Of a stretch of 64,000 nucleotides of DNA, positions 29,086 through 37,533 are shown one piece after another. Origin of the DNA: Pseudoalteromonas byunsanensis (lineage in GTDB: Bacteria; Pseudomonadota; Gammaproteobacteria; Enterobacterales; Alteromonadaceae); assembly GCF_001854475.1 (NCBI RefSeq), contig NZ_MNAN01000026.1, positions 372,001 through 436,000 on the forward strand. The letters are read 5' to 3'. The position numbers and the translations under genes are program-made. The notes beneath the pieces are model-generated. The model made no database searches. It saw nothing but the letters and a program-made list of their open reading frames with translations, and had not been told where the DNA came from. Every line of letters begins with the position of its first letter. Position 1 is the stretch's first letter.

Positions 29086-30459
29086 TTAGCGTACTTTTGC
29101 CGCTAACTCAACCAAGTCGGTTATATGACATGTCTCACCACTGTGAATCTTAATGCCATGCTCACCAAAGTAGTCACGCTGCGCCTGAACTAAATGTCCG
29201 TTACTAGGCGTGCTCAATGTAGCAATATATGTTTGTGTAGAAGACAAAACAGGGAATGCCAGACCACTGGCCACAGCTAGCCCTGTTACCTTGCGAAGTG
29301 CAGCACCCTCTTTCTCTAGAGTGTCAATAAACTCAACACCTTGGGCAACATCGTCTAGATAATCAGCACGAATGATACAACCAGCTCTCCAAGTTTGTAA
29401 TGTTTTGGCTAAGTCAACTTTCCATTGATGTTCACGTGATGCTCCCTTAATAAGCGCCAGACCCTGGCGATAACACAGCAAGCTTGCCATATAGAAGGCA
29501 TCTTTTAATTCATCAAGATCAACCTCAACTTTTATGGTCGCCTTATTTGCATAAGTCATTTCTTTGGCTGCGTGAGTATCTATGGTATTAGTGAGATGTC
29601 TAGCCTGAACAGCTGCAACCAAAGAAGGAACTGCAATACCAAGCTCTAGAGCATTCTGCGCAGTCCACAAGCCTGTGCCTTTTGCCCCGACTTTATTATC
29701 GATTAGATCAACCAAAGGCTCAGATTGTTCTGTCTCAAGACTCAGTATATGGCTAGAGATCGATAACAGGTAACTGTTTAGCGTTCCTTGAGACCACTGC
29801 TCAAATATCGCTGCAACCTCTTTTGGCGAACGACCTGTCCCATGACGCAATAACTGGTACATCTCTGCGATTAGCTGCATAAGGGCATATTCAATGCCAT
29901 TATGTACCATTTTTACGAAGTGACCACTGGCTGATTGCCCTACACGCGCGAAACAAGACTCACTGTTGTAGCTTGCTGCCACTTTTTCAAACCACGGTTC
30001 AACACGCTCCCATCCGCCCTCAGACCCACTGGCCATCATAGCAGGACCATGACGAGCCCCTTCTGCACCACCTGAGATCCCCATAGTAGCAAACTCAAAT
30101 TTATTCTGATATTTAAGCTTACGTGTGATTCCATCTTTATAATTACTGTTACCACAGTCGACGATAATATCTTCTTTGGCAACCCCTGCTTCGACTAAGT
30201 CAGTGCACACGCGATCAACTAACTCACCTGCTGGTACTAGTAATAAAATCGAACGAGGTGATTCTAGGCGTCGTACCATATCACCGAGATCTGAAACTAT
30301 GTGTAGACGCTCGGCTAGGCCCAAAGATTGAGCACAGCTAATCAACTCAGCGCCTGCGTCAGGGTTTTTGTCATAGGCAACAAGTGTTAACCCCTTTTCG
30401 ATAAGATTCAGCGCGAGGTTTTTACCCATCACACCCAAACCAACTAATGCAACCTGCAT
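29086..30459 (-). CDS. gnd: 6-phosphogluconate dehydrogenase, decarboxylating, with NAD-type cofactor residues
   Basis: Converts 6-phosphogluconate to ribulose 5-phosphate and CO2 in the pentose phosphate pathway. At 457 residues it is a long-form enzyme (E. coli 468). Catalytic elements are intact: ISGGAEGA, FVKMVHNGIEYALMQL (catalytic Lys and Asn), GTGLWTAQ and the subunit-crossing QRDYFGEH. The nucleotide-binding region is unusual: the loop is GLGVMG rather than GxAxMG, and strand 2 ends YDKN (Asp30) where NADP enzymes have an Asn-Arg-Ser/Thr motif for the 2'-phosphate, so NAD may be preferred. A GGAGG precedes the ATG. Divergent from pykA. Confidence 0.9.
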   Translation of the reverse strand: MQVALVGLGVMGKNLALNLIEKGLTLVAYDKNPDAGAELISCAQSLGLAERLHIVSDLGDMVRRLESPRSILLLVPAGELVDRVCTDLVEAGVAKEDIIVDCGNSNYKDGITRKLKYQNKFEFATMGISGGAEGARHGPAMMASGSEGGWERVEPWFEKVAASYNSESCFARVGQSASGHFVKMVHNGIEYALMQLIAEMYQLLRHGTGRSPKEVAAIFEQWSQGTLNSYLLSISSHILSLETEQSEPLVDLIDNKVGAKGTGLWTAQNALELGIAVPSLVAAVQARHLTNTIDTHAAKEMTYANKATIKVEVDLDELKDAFYMASLLCYRQGLALIKGASREHQWKVDLAKTLQTWRAGCIIRADYLDDVAQGVEFIDTLEKEGAALRKVTGLAVASGLAFPVLSSTQTYIATLSTPSNGHLVQAQRDYFGEHGIKIHSGETCHITDLVELAAKVR

Positions 30460-30512
30460 TTAGTTTCCTCCTCGGTAACTACAATTTAGTGAGTATTTAG
30501 ACTTCAAAAAAC

Positions 30513-30541
30513 ATTATACCTTAGCGCCGATAAGATGCTAA
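30513..30541 (-). promoter_or_regulatory. Probable sigma-70 promoter of gnd
   Basis: On the minus strand: TTAGCA (30536-30541), 17 bases, TATAAT (30513-30518). The transcript would begin near 30506 and have a leader of about 46 bases. The perfect -10 makes it the best candidate in the 463-bp gap. Confidence 0.5.
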
Positions 30542-30707
30542 GGGCCAACTATTACACAACACCCTATTGATCTCACATATCAACACAGCAATAATCAGCG
30601 ACAAGCGACTCAAGTCGACTTATTATAATAACGCATTGCCAACGACTTTCGCCGTATGTGGCATAAAAAAGACTCACAAGTAAACTTTTTGACCACAATA
30701 TCAGTGA

Positions 30708-30736
30708 TTGACCTGCACTGACACCGGTGTCATAAT
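30708..30736 (+). promoter_or_regulatory. Probable sigma-70 promoter of pykA
   Basis: TTGACC (30708-30713), exactly 17 bases, CATAAT (30731-30736): five of six at both hexamers. Transcription would start near 30743, giving a leader of about 180 bases. The spacer is occupied by a palindromic operator. Confidence 0.65.
30719..30732. promoter_or_regulatory. Perfect 14-bp palindrome, LacI-type operator candidate
   Basis: TGACACCGGTGTCA is perfectly self-complementary with a central CG, the general form of LacI-family operators. It occupies the -35/-10 spacer of the pykA promoter and touches the -10, where a bound repressor would block RNA polymerase. A half-site TGTCAT recurs at 30739-30744. The cognate regulator is not in the window. 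Confidence 0.6.
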
Positions 30737-30922
30737 GATGTCATACAGATCATATAATTTAATCTCGCTGTTAAAAAGAGTTTTGAGTTAAATCTTTCTA
30801 TTTATAGCGATTAGTTTGCAGCAAATATGCTCACTATATAGGCTTGTTTGCAGACAAATGATCTTATAATTGATTTGCACAAATAACATAACCCTATGGA
30901 CATAGGCCTACAGGAGCTCCAG

Positions 30923-32356
30923 ATGCTTAGACGCACAAAAATCGTAGCCACACTTGGACCGGCAACGGACAAAGATAACAACCTAGAAAAAATCATCCAA
31001 GCTGGTGCCAATGTGGTCAGACTGAATTTCTCCCATGGTGTTGCACAAGATCATAAAGATCGTGCGCAAGCAGTACGTGACATAGCGCAAAAGCTAGGTA
31101 AACATGTTGCTATCTTGGCTGACTTACAAGGCCCAAAAATCAGAGTGTCAACTTTCAAAGAAGGTAAAGTTACACTTGACGTTGGTGCACAGTTCACACT
31201 TGATGCGAAAATGGAAAAAGGTCAGGGAACCGTAGAAGCCGTAGGTATAGACTATAAAGAACTTCCTCAAGATGTGAGTAAAGGTGACTTACTGCTTCTC
31301 AATGACGGGTTAATTCAGCTAACAGTTGACAGTGTAGATGGTCATCTAGTGCATACCACAGTAACCGTAGGTGGCGTTCTATCAAACAATAAAGGTATTA
31401 ACCGCCTTGGTGGAGGCTTAACGGCTCCAGCATTTACAGATAAAGACAAAGAAGATTTAATCACGGCCGCTGAAATTGGCGTAGATTACATCGCGGTATC
31501 TTTTCCCCGTTGCGGCGATGATATGCGTTATGTACGCTCTTTAGCTGAAAAAGCAGGTTCAAATGCGCAACTGCTTGCCAAAATTGAACGTGCAGAGGCC
31601 GTAGAAACTCAAGAAGCCGTTGATGATATTATATTGGCTTCAGATGCCGTAATGGTAGCTCGTGGTGATTTAGGTGTAGAAATTGGGGATGCGGCTCTCG
31701 TTGGCAAACAAAAGTTGATAATCCGACGTGCACGTTCTCTTAACCGTACTGTTGTTACTGCCACGCAGATGATGGAATCAATGATAGATAACCCAATGCC
31801 AACACGTGCTGAGGTTATGGACGTTGCAAACGCGGTATTGGACGGTACAGATGCGGTTATGTTATCAGCTGAAACGGCTGCAGGTGATTACCCCGAAGAA
31901 ACGGTAGCAACTATGGCTCGAGTGTGCCTTGGTGCAGAGTCACAACCAGAAATACACGTCTCTAAACACCGTTTGGATAGCATGTTCTCAGATACCTCTG
32001 AAACTCTGGCATTGTCAGCCATGTATGCTGCAAACCACTTAGACTGCGTCAAAGCCATTGTCGCGCTAACAGAGTCAGGTAAAACAGCCAAACTGATGTC
32101 ACGTATCAGTTCAGGACTACCTATTTACTCACTATCTAGACACAAGAGCACATTAGGCCAGACAGCTCTTTATCGCGGTGTATATCCAGTATTCTTTGAT
32201 TCAACAAAGTGCTCGGATCAAAGCATGGTGCGTGATGCCTTAAATACACTCGTTGAAGCAGGCTCGCTTGCAAAGGGTGATACGGTAATTCTCACGCACG
32301 GTGATGCAATGGAAACAGTGGGTGCCACCAACACCATGAAAATTGTCACCGTTTAA
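30923..32356 (+). CDS. pykA: Pyruvate kinase (PykA, type II)
   Basis: Last ATP-yielding step of glycolysis, phosphoenolpyruvate plus ADP to pyruvate plus ATP. The start at 30923 is chosen over an ATG nine codons earlier because GGAG sits six bases before it and the protein then opens [16 protein letters not shown]. The 477-residue product is closest to E. coli PykA (480) rather than PykF: note [26 protein letters not shown] and SFPRCGDDM. The active site has the K-E-R signature around [10 protein letters not shown] and the metal/substrate helix [12 protein letters not shown]. Probably AMP/sugar-phosphate activated like PykA, by inference only. Confidence 0.97.
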   Translation: MLRRTKIVATLGPATDKDNNLEKIIQAGANVVRLNFSHGVAQDHKDRAQAVRDIAQKLGKHVAILADLQGPKIRVSTFKEGKVTLDVGAQFTLDAKMEKGQGTVEAVGIDYKELPQDVSKGDLLLLNDGLIQLTVDSVDGHLVHTTVTVGGVLSNNKGINRLGGGLTAPAFTDKDKEDLITAAEIGVDYIAVSFPRCGDDMRYVRSLAEKAGSNAQLLAKIERAEAVETQEAVDDIILASDAVMVARGDLGVEIGDAALVGKQKLIIRRARSLNRTVVTATQMMESMIDNPMPTRAEVMDVANAVLDGTDAVMLSAETAAGDYPEETVATMARVCLGAESQPEIHVSKHRLDSMFSDTSETLALSAMYAANHLDCVKAIVALTESGKTAKLMSRISSGLPIYSLSRHKSTLGQTALYRGVYPVFFDSTKCSDQSMVRDALNTLVEAGSLAKGDTVILTHGDAMETVGATNTMKIVTV

Positions 32357-32370
32357 GTTAAGCATTATGT

Positions 32371-32393
32371 GGGGTGGCTTTTTAAGCTTCCCC
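32371..32393 (+). terminator. Weak hairpin after pykA
   Basis: GGGGTGGCTT and AAGCTTCCCC can pair with two central mismatches or wobbles around a three-base loop. Only a short pyrimidine tract follows. It is the only terminator-like structure found downstream of pykA; the rest of 32394-32637 shows nothing recognisable. Confidence 0.35.
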
Positions 32394-32637
32394 CCTCTTA
32401 TCTCGGGGTGAGTTGCTCGGTCTAAATAAAAATAGCTACATGCAAGCTTTAAAACGCTCCGTAATATGTAAGTAAGTCACATTTGCTAAGTAAAATCAAA
32501 CGCCACAAAACATAACTGCAACATAGATAGCCAACTAGCCGACGGAAAAACTTCTCACTATTAATATGTAATGCATACTCCAACAGGTATGGATAACAAA
32601 ATCAGTAACTTAACTAGTATTTGCTTAAATTTCTATG

Positions 32638-33462
32638 CTAGCTTGCCAATGCTGCTTTGACCTTATCACGGTAACTGCGGCTTACTTTTAACTCTTGTCC
32701 GTTTTCTAATACTAACAAATACTCACCGCTACTTTGAGTGACCAGTTTGCTAATCTGCTTGGTATTAACAATTGCCGAGCGATGGACGCGAACAAATAAA
32801 GCTGGATCTAGTTCTTGTTCAAGCTCTTTCATCGTTTTGCGTAAAATGTGTGTTTGACCATCACTACAATGCAAACACATATAATCTCCCGCTGCATCGA
32901 TCCACTGAATCGTCGCCGTCGACACGCGGATAATTTCGCCCTGCTCTTTTACAGCTAGAGACTCGGGGTATTTTTTATCAACTAAGGTGTCGCCTGTTGC
33001 TAGTTTCTTTAAAATCTCTTCGCAGTTGTTTCCTGTGATACCTGCCACGAAGCTAGCCAGCTTTTTCTTATGCACGTTGTCTTGTTGTGTTTTTAAATAA
33101 CTTTGCACTTTTTCCACCGCCTGTTTTAGTCTGTTGTCATCAACGGGTTTTAAAATGTAATCCAATGCATGAATTTCAAACGCTTGCACTGCGTACTGAT
33201 CAAATGCAGTCACGAACACAATTGCAGGGAGTGGCTTAATACTCTCGCTCAATGCTCTTGCCACTTCGAAACCGTTCATTCCAGGCATTTGGATATCTAA
33301 GAAAACTAAATCTATATCTTGTGTCTGACAAGCATCTATTGCCTGCTGTCCACCACTGCATAACTCTACGACTTCAATTTGCGAAAATGACTGTAAGCGC
33401 ACAGCCAGGCCTTTTCTTGCCAAAGGCTCATCGTCGACAATCAATGCTTTAATTTTGCTCAT
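32638..33462 (-). CDS. LytTR-family response regulator
   Basis: A 274-residue two-component regulator. The receiver domain has the acidic pair Asp10-Asp11, the phospho-acceptor Asp56 (LVFLDIQMPGMNG) and the switch Lys in LDYILKPVDDN. A linker of about 50 residues leads to a C-terminal LytTR DNA-binding domain (IQWIDAAGDYMCLHCSDGQ, RVHRSAIVNTKQI). LytTR regulators bind imperfect direct repeats. The gene begins within the stop of the kinase gene (TAATG), so the pair is translationally coupled. The target genes are not identifiable from the window. Confidence 0.94.
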   Translation of the reverse strand: MSKIKALIVDDEPLARKGLAVRLQSFSQIEVVELCSGGQQAIDACQTQDIDLVFLDIQMPGMNGFEVARALSESIKPLPAIVFVTAFDQYAVQAFEIHALDYILKPVDDNRLKQAVEKVQSYLKTQQDNVHKKKLASFVAGITGNNCEEILKKLATGDTLVDKKYPESLAVKEQGEIIRVSTATIQWIDAAGDYMCLHCSDGQTHILRKTMKELEQELDPALFVRVHRSAIVNTKQISKLVTQSSGEYLLVLENGQELKVSRSYRDKVKAALAS

Positions 33463-34532
33463 TACTTCTTAGCCTTTTCAAAAGGAACACGAATATTCAC
33501 TTTCAAACCATTTGGTTCATTATGTGACAACACAAATGAATAGTTATTTTCGTAAAGTGTTTTCAATCTATCTATGGTATTTGCAATACCCACACCTTGG
33601 GCACTTTTGAGTTGTCCATTATCTAATTCTGCACCAGGACCATTATCTCCTACTTCAAGTAATAGCTCGTTGGCGAAAACTTGTGCTTTTATCTCTAGCT
33701 TACCGCCTTCTGCTAAATGGGCAATGGCATATTTAATAGAATTTTCAATAATGGGTTGTAAGATCAAACTCGGTACCATTGCCTGTTTTGCTTCTTCACT
33801 CACATCAATATCAATGGATAGACGCTCATCAAAGCGGACTTTCTCAATTTCTAAATATAACTGCAACGCATGTAGCTCTTGCTCGAGTGCTACTTTCTTG
33901 ATGGGATCAGTATTTAAGGTGTAGCGCAAGAAATCGCTTAATCTGGCGACCATCAAATTCGCGTCCTTATTTTCTTCAACCAATATCAACGTAGAGATAG
34001 CATTGAGTGTGTTAAACAAAAAGTGAGGATTTAGCTGATAACGCAACATCTTCAATTGCGCTTCATGAGCCATAGTATTCGCTTTGAGCGCTTTCTGACG
34101 TTCGCTTTGTAACAACTGATAGTATTTGATACCAAAATACAAGCCGCTCCAACACAGTACAATGTAGACCGAATCTAGCCCCTGCTGGAGGTAATAAAAC
34201 CATTCTTCAGGGCGATAACCATGTCGGTATATTTCCCAAAGGTTGAACTTTTGAACTACCGCCCATAACGTGCCCGTTACGTAAGAAGCGCCAAACACTA
34301 CCAGTATCAACACCCAAGGTGATGCATTCCATATTTTGCGATACAAATATCGCAATGGCACAGTCATAAGGCAGCCTGCATAAGCATTCAGCACGATAAC
34401 AAACACATAAATATCGCGCATTTCAAATACTTTAGAGCCTATATAATTAACCAGCGCATAACCTAACCAGCCAGCTATTTGTAAGACCCAAAAAAAACGT
34501 TGTCGATTATCGACCAGTGCTTGCCATTTCAA
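33462..34532 (-). CDS. LytS/FimS-type sensor histidine kinase
   Basis: A 356-residue membrane kinase partnered with the LytTR regulator. Four transmembrane helices occupy about residues 15-140. The phospho-acceptor His170 lies in LRYQLNPHFLFNTLNAIS, the signature of the His_kinase (LytS/YehU) family, and the HATPase domain shows the N-box QPIIENSIKYAIAH and the G-box VGDNGPG. It has no GAF or PAS sensor, so the signal is probably perceived in or at the membrane, as with Pseudomonas FimS/AlgZ of similar size. The stop overlaps the regulator start by one base. Confidence 0.93.
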   Translation of the reverse strand: MKWQALVDNRQRFFWVLQIAGWLGYALVNYIGSKVFEMRDIYVFVIVLNAYAGCLMTVPLRYLYRKIWNASPWVLILVVFGASYVTGTLWAVVQKFNLWEIYRHGYRPEEWFYYLQQGLDSVYIVLCWSGLYFGIKYYQLLQSERQKALKANTMAHEAQLKMLRYQLNPHFLFNTLNAISTLILVEENKDANLMVARLSDFLRYTLNTDPIKKVALEQELHALQLYLEIEKVRFDERLSIDIDVSEEAKQAMVPSLILQPIIENSIKYAIAHLAEGGKLEIKAQVFANELLLEVGDNGPGAELDNGQLKSAQGVGIANTIDRLKTLYENNYSFVLSHNEPNGLKVNIRVPFEKAKK

Positions 34533-34631
34533 AAGCTTATTAAACTCCTCGTGTTCTGCCCCAATTATATCCTAGTGCTGTCAATAGGATCACTGTAAAT
34601 TGTCTTAGTTTTCTTACTGTCCAGCGCAAAT

Positions 34632-34657
34632 AAAAAAGGCACCTAAGTGCCTTTTTT
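34632..34657. terminator. Terminator after the SulP gene
   Basis: The stem GGCAC/GTGCC, extended by A6/T6 pairing, has a CTAA loop. It lies 20 bases past the SulP stop on the minus strand and about 100 bases upstream of the histidine kinase gene, so the two-component pair needs its own promoter. Confidence 0.9.
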
Positions 34658-34677
34658 AATGATTTTCTATGCGAGCT

Positions 34678-36234
34678 TTATGCAAGTTTATCTGAGGCAA
34701 CCTTATATTTCGGGTCCTCGATGACATTCACTTCGACAAGATCACGCGCTTTTTCTAACAAATCTAAGCAGTCTTGGCTTAAATGTCTCAAATGAAGCTT
34801 CTTGCCGGCTTTCGTATAACGCTCTGCCAAATTATCAATCGCTTCTATTGCACTGTGATCTGCGACACGACTGTGTTTAAATTCAATAATGACATCTACA
34901 GGGTCATTGCTAACATCGAACAAATCTGCAAAATTCTTTACCGAACCAAAAAATAGCGGGCCATGAAGTTCATACACTTTTGAGCCTTCTTCATCTATAT
35001 AGTTGTCAGTATAGATATGTTTTGCGTGTTCCCATGCAAATACCAAAGCCGATACTATCACACCAACACATACCGCAATTGCAAGGTCAGTGGCGACCGT
35101 CACACCTGACACTAGTACAATAACAAAAGCATCTGTTTTTGGGACTCGGTTCATTAATCTAAAGCTTGACCATTCAAATGTTCCCAGCACAACCATGAAC
35201 ATTACGCCAACCAATGCAGCAAGTGGAATCATCTCGATAAGACCTGCTGCAAATAGAATGAAACCCAAAAGTAACAAAGCCGCCGTGATACCAGATAGAC
35301 GACTACGTCCACCTGAATTGATGTTAATCATTGATTGACCAATCATGGCACAACCACCCATAGCGCCAAATACACCACAAGTCATGTTCGCCGCGCCTTG
35401 GCCAATGCACTCACGGTTACTGTTACCACGCGTTTCGGTAATTTCATCTATCAGTGTTAAGGTCAATAACGATTCGATTAAACCAATCGCAGCCAGTACT
35501 AAGGCATAAGGGAAAATAATCGTGAAGGTTTCCCAATTAAAAGGCACCATTGGAATGTGAAACTGCGGGAAACCACCAGCAATCGTAGCATCGACATTAC
35601 CTGACATATCCTTGAGATAATCTAATACATTACGAGCATCAAGGTCTAAGCCAATAACCAAACCAGTTACAACTAAAATAGCAGCCAATGAAGACGGTAT
35701 TGCGGTAGTCACTTTTGGTAAGAAATGGATAATAAACATCGTTAGCGCAACCAGCCCCAACATAATGTACAGCTGCGAACCTTGCATCCACTGCAACTGC
35801 CCCAGATCATCAGAGACTTTAAATTGACCCAACTGGGCTAGGAAAATAACAATAGCTAGTCCGTTTACAAACCCTAACATAACCGGATGCGGTACCATCC
35901 GAATAAACTTTCCGAGTTTAAATACCCCAGCCAGCACTTGTAGAATTCCCATGAGTAAAACCGTAGCAAACAGGTATTCAACACCATGTTCCACAACGAG
36001 GCTTACCATAACAACAGCAAGTGCACCTGTCGCGCCAGATATCATGCCAGGACGACCGCCAAAGATTGACGTAATTAAACCAACAATAAACGCAGCGTAT
36101 AAGCCAACTAACGGATCAACTTGCGCAACAAACGCAAATGCAACTGCTTCTGGTACCAGCGCAAGTGCGACGGTTAAACCAGATAAGATGTCATTTTTAG
36201 CAGAGCTCGGCGCCTTGCTGATTAAATTAAACAT
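34678..36234 (-). CDS. SulP-family anion permease with STAS domain
   Basis: A 518-residue inner-membrane transporter. The N-terminal ~400 residues form the 14-segment SLC26/SulP fold (start [21 protein letters not shown], and [19 protein letters not shown] with the substrate-pore GATGA). The C-terminal ~90 residues are a STAS domain ([20 protein letters not shown]). Family members carry sulfate, bicarbonate, dicarboxylates or other anions; a sodium-dependent bicarbonate role is common in marine bacteria, but no carbonic anhydrase is adjacent. A hairpin sits only 23 bases upstream of the ATG (36258-36292). Confidence 0.92.
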   Translation of the reverse strand: MFNLISKAPSSAKNDILSGLTVALALVPEAVAFAFVAQVDPLVGLYAAFIVGLITSIFGGRPGMISGATGALAVVMVSLVVEHGVEYLFATVLLMGILQVLAGVFKLGKFIRMVPHPVMLGFVNGLAIVIFLAQLGQFKVSDDLGQLQWMQGSQLYIMLGLVALTMFIIHFLPKVTTAIPSSLAAILVVTGLVIGLDLDARNVLDYLKDMSGNVDATIAGGFPQFHIPMVPFNWETFTIIFPYALVLAAIGLIESLLTLTLIDEITETRGNSNRECIGQGAANMTCGVFGAMGGCAMIGQSMININSGGRSRLSGITAALLLLGFILFAAGLIEMIPLAALVGVMFMVVLGTFEWSSFRLMNRVPKTDAFVIVLVSGVTVATDLAIAVCVGVIVSALVFAWEHAKHIYTDNYIDEEGSKVYELHGPLFFGSVKNFADLFDVSNDPVDVIIEFKHSRVADHSAIEAIDNLAERYTKAGKKLHLRHLSQDCLDLLEKARDLVEVNVIEDPKYKVASDKLA

Positions 36235-36257
36235 TCACATCCTCTTACAACATACAG

Positions 36258-36292
36258 AAAAGCGCTGGATTTTAACAAAATACAGCGCTTTT
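36258..36292. terminator. Hairpin between the AsnC-type regulator and SulP genes
   Basis: A perfect ten-base inverted repeat (AAAAGCGCTG/CAGCGCTTTT) surrounds a 15-base loop. It would serve as a terminator for the regulator gene, but it lies 23 bases before the SulP ATG with the ribosome-binding site between, leaving no room for a promoter. Confidence 0.7.
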
Positions 36293-36360
36293 AACAAATT
36301 GGATTAATACGTATCGCCCAGATTGACGACAGCATCATGACACAGCTTTACTGTGTTTCA

Positions 36361-36819
36361 TTACAACGGTAAAGCTGTCGTTCTTTTCACACACGTCATA
36401 GTCACATTCGAATGTACTTCTTGCACGTATTCAAGGTTCAGTAAATTATCTCTAACAAACAGTTCATAACCTTCAATACCACGAGAAATTATCCGTAGCA
36501 TAAAGTCCATAGTACCTGCCATAGTGTAGCATTCTGTGACTTCATCATAGCTCATTATAAGCTTTTCGAATTCGGCCAGATTGTTCCGTCCATGGTTAGA
36601 CAAGCGCACATGAGCATATACCAGCATATCAAAACCCAGTTGCTTTTCATCCAATAACGCAACTTTACCCTTGATATAACCATCTTGCTCTAACTTGGCA
36701 ATTCTTCGCCAACACGGTGATTGAGAAAGCCCAACTTTATCTGCAATTTCTGCTGTTGAAAGGCTCGCGTCTTGCTGTAATAGTGCCAATATTTGGCGAT
36801 CAACCTGATTTAATGACAT
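36361..36819 (-). CDS. Lrp/AsnC-family transcriptional regulator
   Basis: A second Lrp-type protein in the window (152 aa). The helix-turn-helix is STAEIADKVGLSQSPCWRRI (residues 20-39), and the RAM domain includes CYTMAGTMDFMLRI, where the family binds amino acids. It is clearly distinct from Lrp at 9921-10400, so probably controls a narrower, local target; the C terminus differs and ends at TTALPL. The flanking genes are gloC and a SulP permease. A probable promoter with an overlapping palindrome lies upstream. Confidence 0.92.
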   Translation of the reverse strand: MSLNQVDRQILALLQQDASLSTAEIADKVGLSQSPCWRRIAKLEQDGYIKGKVALLDEKQLGFDMLVYAHVRLSNHGRNNLAEFEKLIMSYDEVTECYTMAGTMDFMLRIISRGIEGYELFVRDNLLNLEYVQEVHSNVTMTCVKRTTALPL

Positions 36820-36852
36820 TGTTTTTTCTTTAAATTTTAGTCAGTGGAAAAA

Positions 36853-36882
36853 ATTATACATGCAGACAAGTAATTTGTCCGC
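36853..36882 (-). promoter_or_regulatory. Promoter with overlapping palindrome upstream of the AsnC-type regulator
   Basis: On the minus strand: CGGACA (36876-36881), 17 bases, TATAAT (36853-36858). The quasi-palindrome GCGGACAA-ATTAC-TTGTCTGC (36862-36882) covers the -35 and most of the spacer. A self-binding AsnC-family operator is the simplest reading; it could also fold as a hairpin at the end of the gloC message. Confidence 0.45.
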
Positions 36883-36890
36883 CCCTTTGC

Positions 36891-37532
36891 TCACCCAAAC
36901 TGCCCACTCACAAATGGGTTATTATACTTTTCATAGCCAATTGTGGTGTTCTCACCATGCCCGGATAACACTGTTGTTTCATCGGGTAAAGTAAACAACT
37001 GTTCCAGTATAGATTGCTTTAACTGGCTTGCATCACCTTTAGGAAAATCAGTGCGTCCAACGGATCCTTTGAATAACACATCCCCGACAAGAACTTTTGA
37101 TGAATTAACATGATAAAACACTACATGACCTGGAGTGTGCCCAGGGCAGTGTCGTACTTCCAATTGCAGCTTACCCACGCTAACAGACTCTTTGTGTGAT
37201 AACCAGCGATCGGGATAAAATGTGACTTTAGGCGCGAAACCAAACATTTGCGACTGCATTGGAAGCGCATCGAACCAAAATTTCTCATCTTGATGAGGGC
37301 CTACAATCTCAACCCCAAGTACATGTTTTAGTTCATCAGCAACACCAACATGATCCAGATGTCCATGAGTCAGCAGAATACGTTCTACATTCAGCTGTTC
37401 ATCTTCAATACATTTTAGGATTTTATCTACGTCTCCACCGGGATCGACAATGGCGCTTTTACCTGTATCTGGACACGTAATTAACCTTGAATTTTGCATA
37501 AATGGTGTCACCGGAATAGTTATCACATGCAC
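36891..37532 (-). CDS. gloC: Type II hydroxyacylglutathione hydrolase, YcbL/GloC-like
   Basis: A metallo-beta-lactamase-fold enzyme, 213 residues (E. coli YcbL/GloC 215), that hydrolyses S-D-lactoylglutathione to lactate and glutathione in methylglyoxal detoxification. The binuclear-metal ligands are present: THGHLDHVG, HCPGHTPGHV, GDVLFKGSVGRTDFP and a late His in LSGHGENTTIGYE. The ending GYEKYNNPFV matches the YcbL subgroup, not GloB, which carries an extra C-terminal domain. It starts one base after the M14 peptidase stop. Confidence 0.92.
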   Translation of the reverse strand: MHVITIPVTPFMQNSRLITCPDTGKSAIVDPGGDVDKILKCIEDEQLNVERILLTHGHLDHVGVADELKHVLGVEIVGPHQDEKFWFDALPMQSQMFGFAPKVTFYPDRWLSHKESVSVGKLQLEVRHCPGHTPGHVVFYHVNSSKVLVGDVLFKGSVGRTDFPKGDASQLKQSILEQLFTLPDETTVLSGHGENTTIGYEKYNNPFVSGQFG

Positions 37533-37533
37533 C

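Noticed and set aside
30460..30922. HexR-type operator in the gnd-pykA gap
   Set aside because: No sequence close to TGTAATTAAATTACA; only the TGACACCGGTGTCA palindrome stands out.
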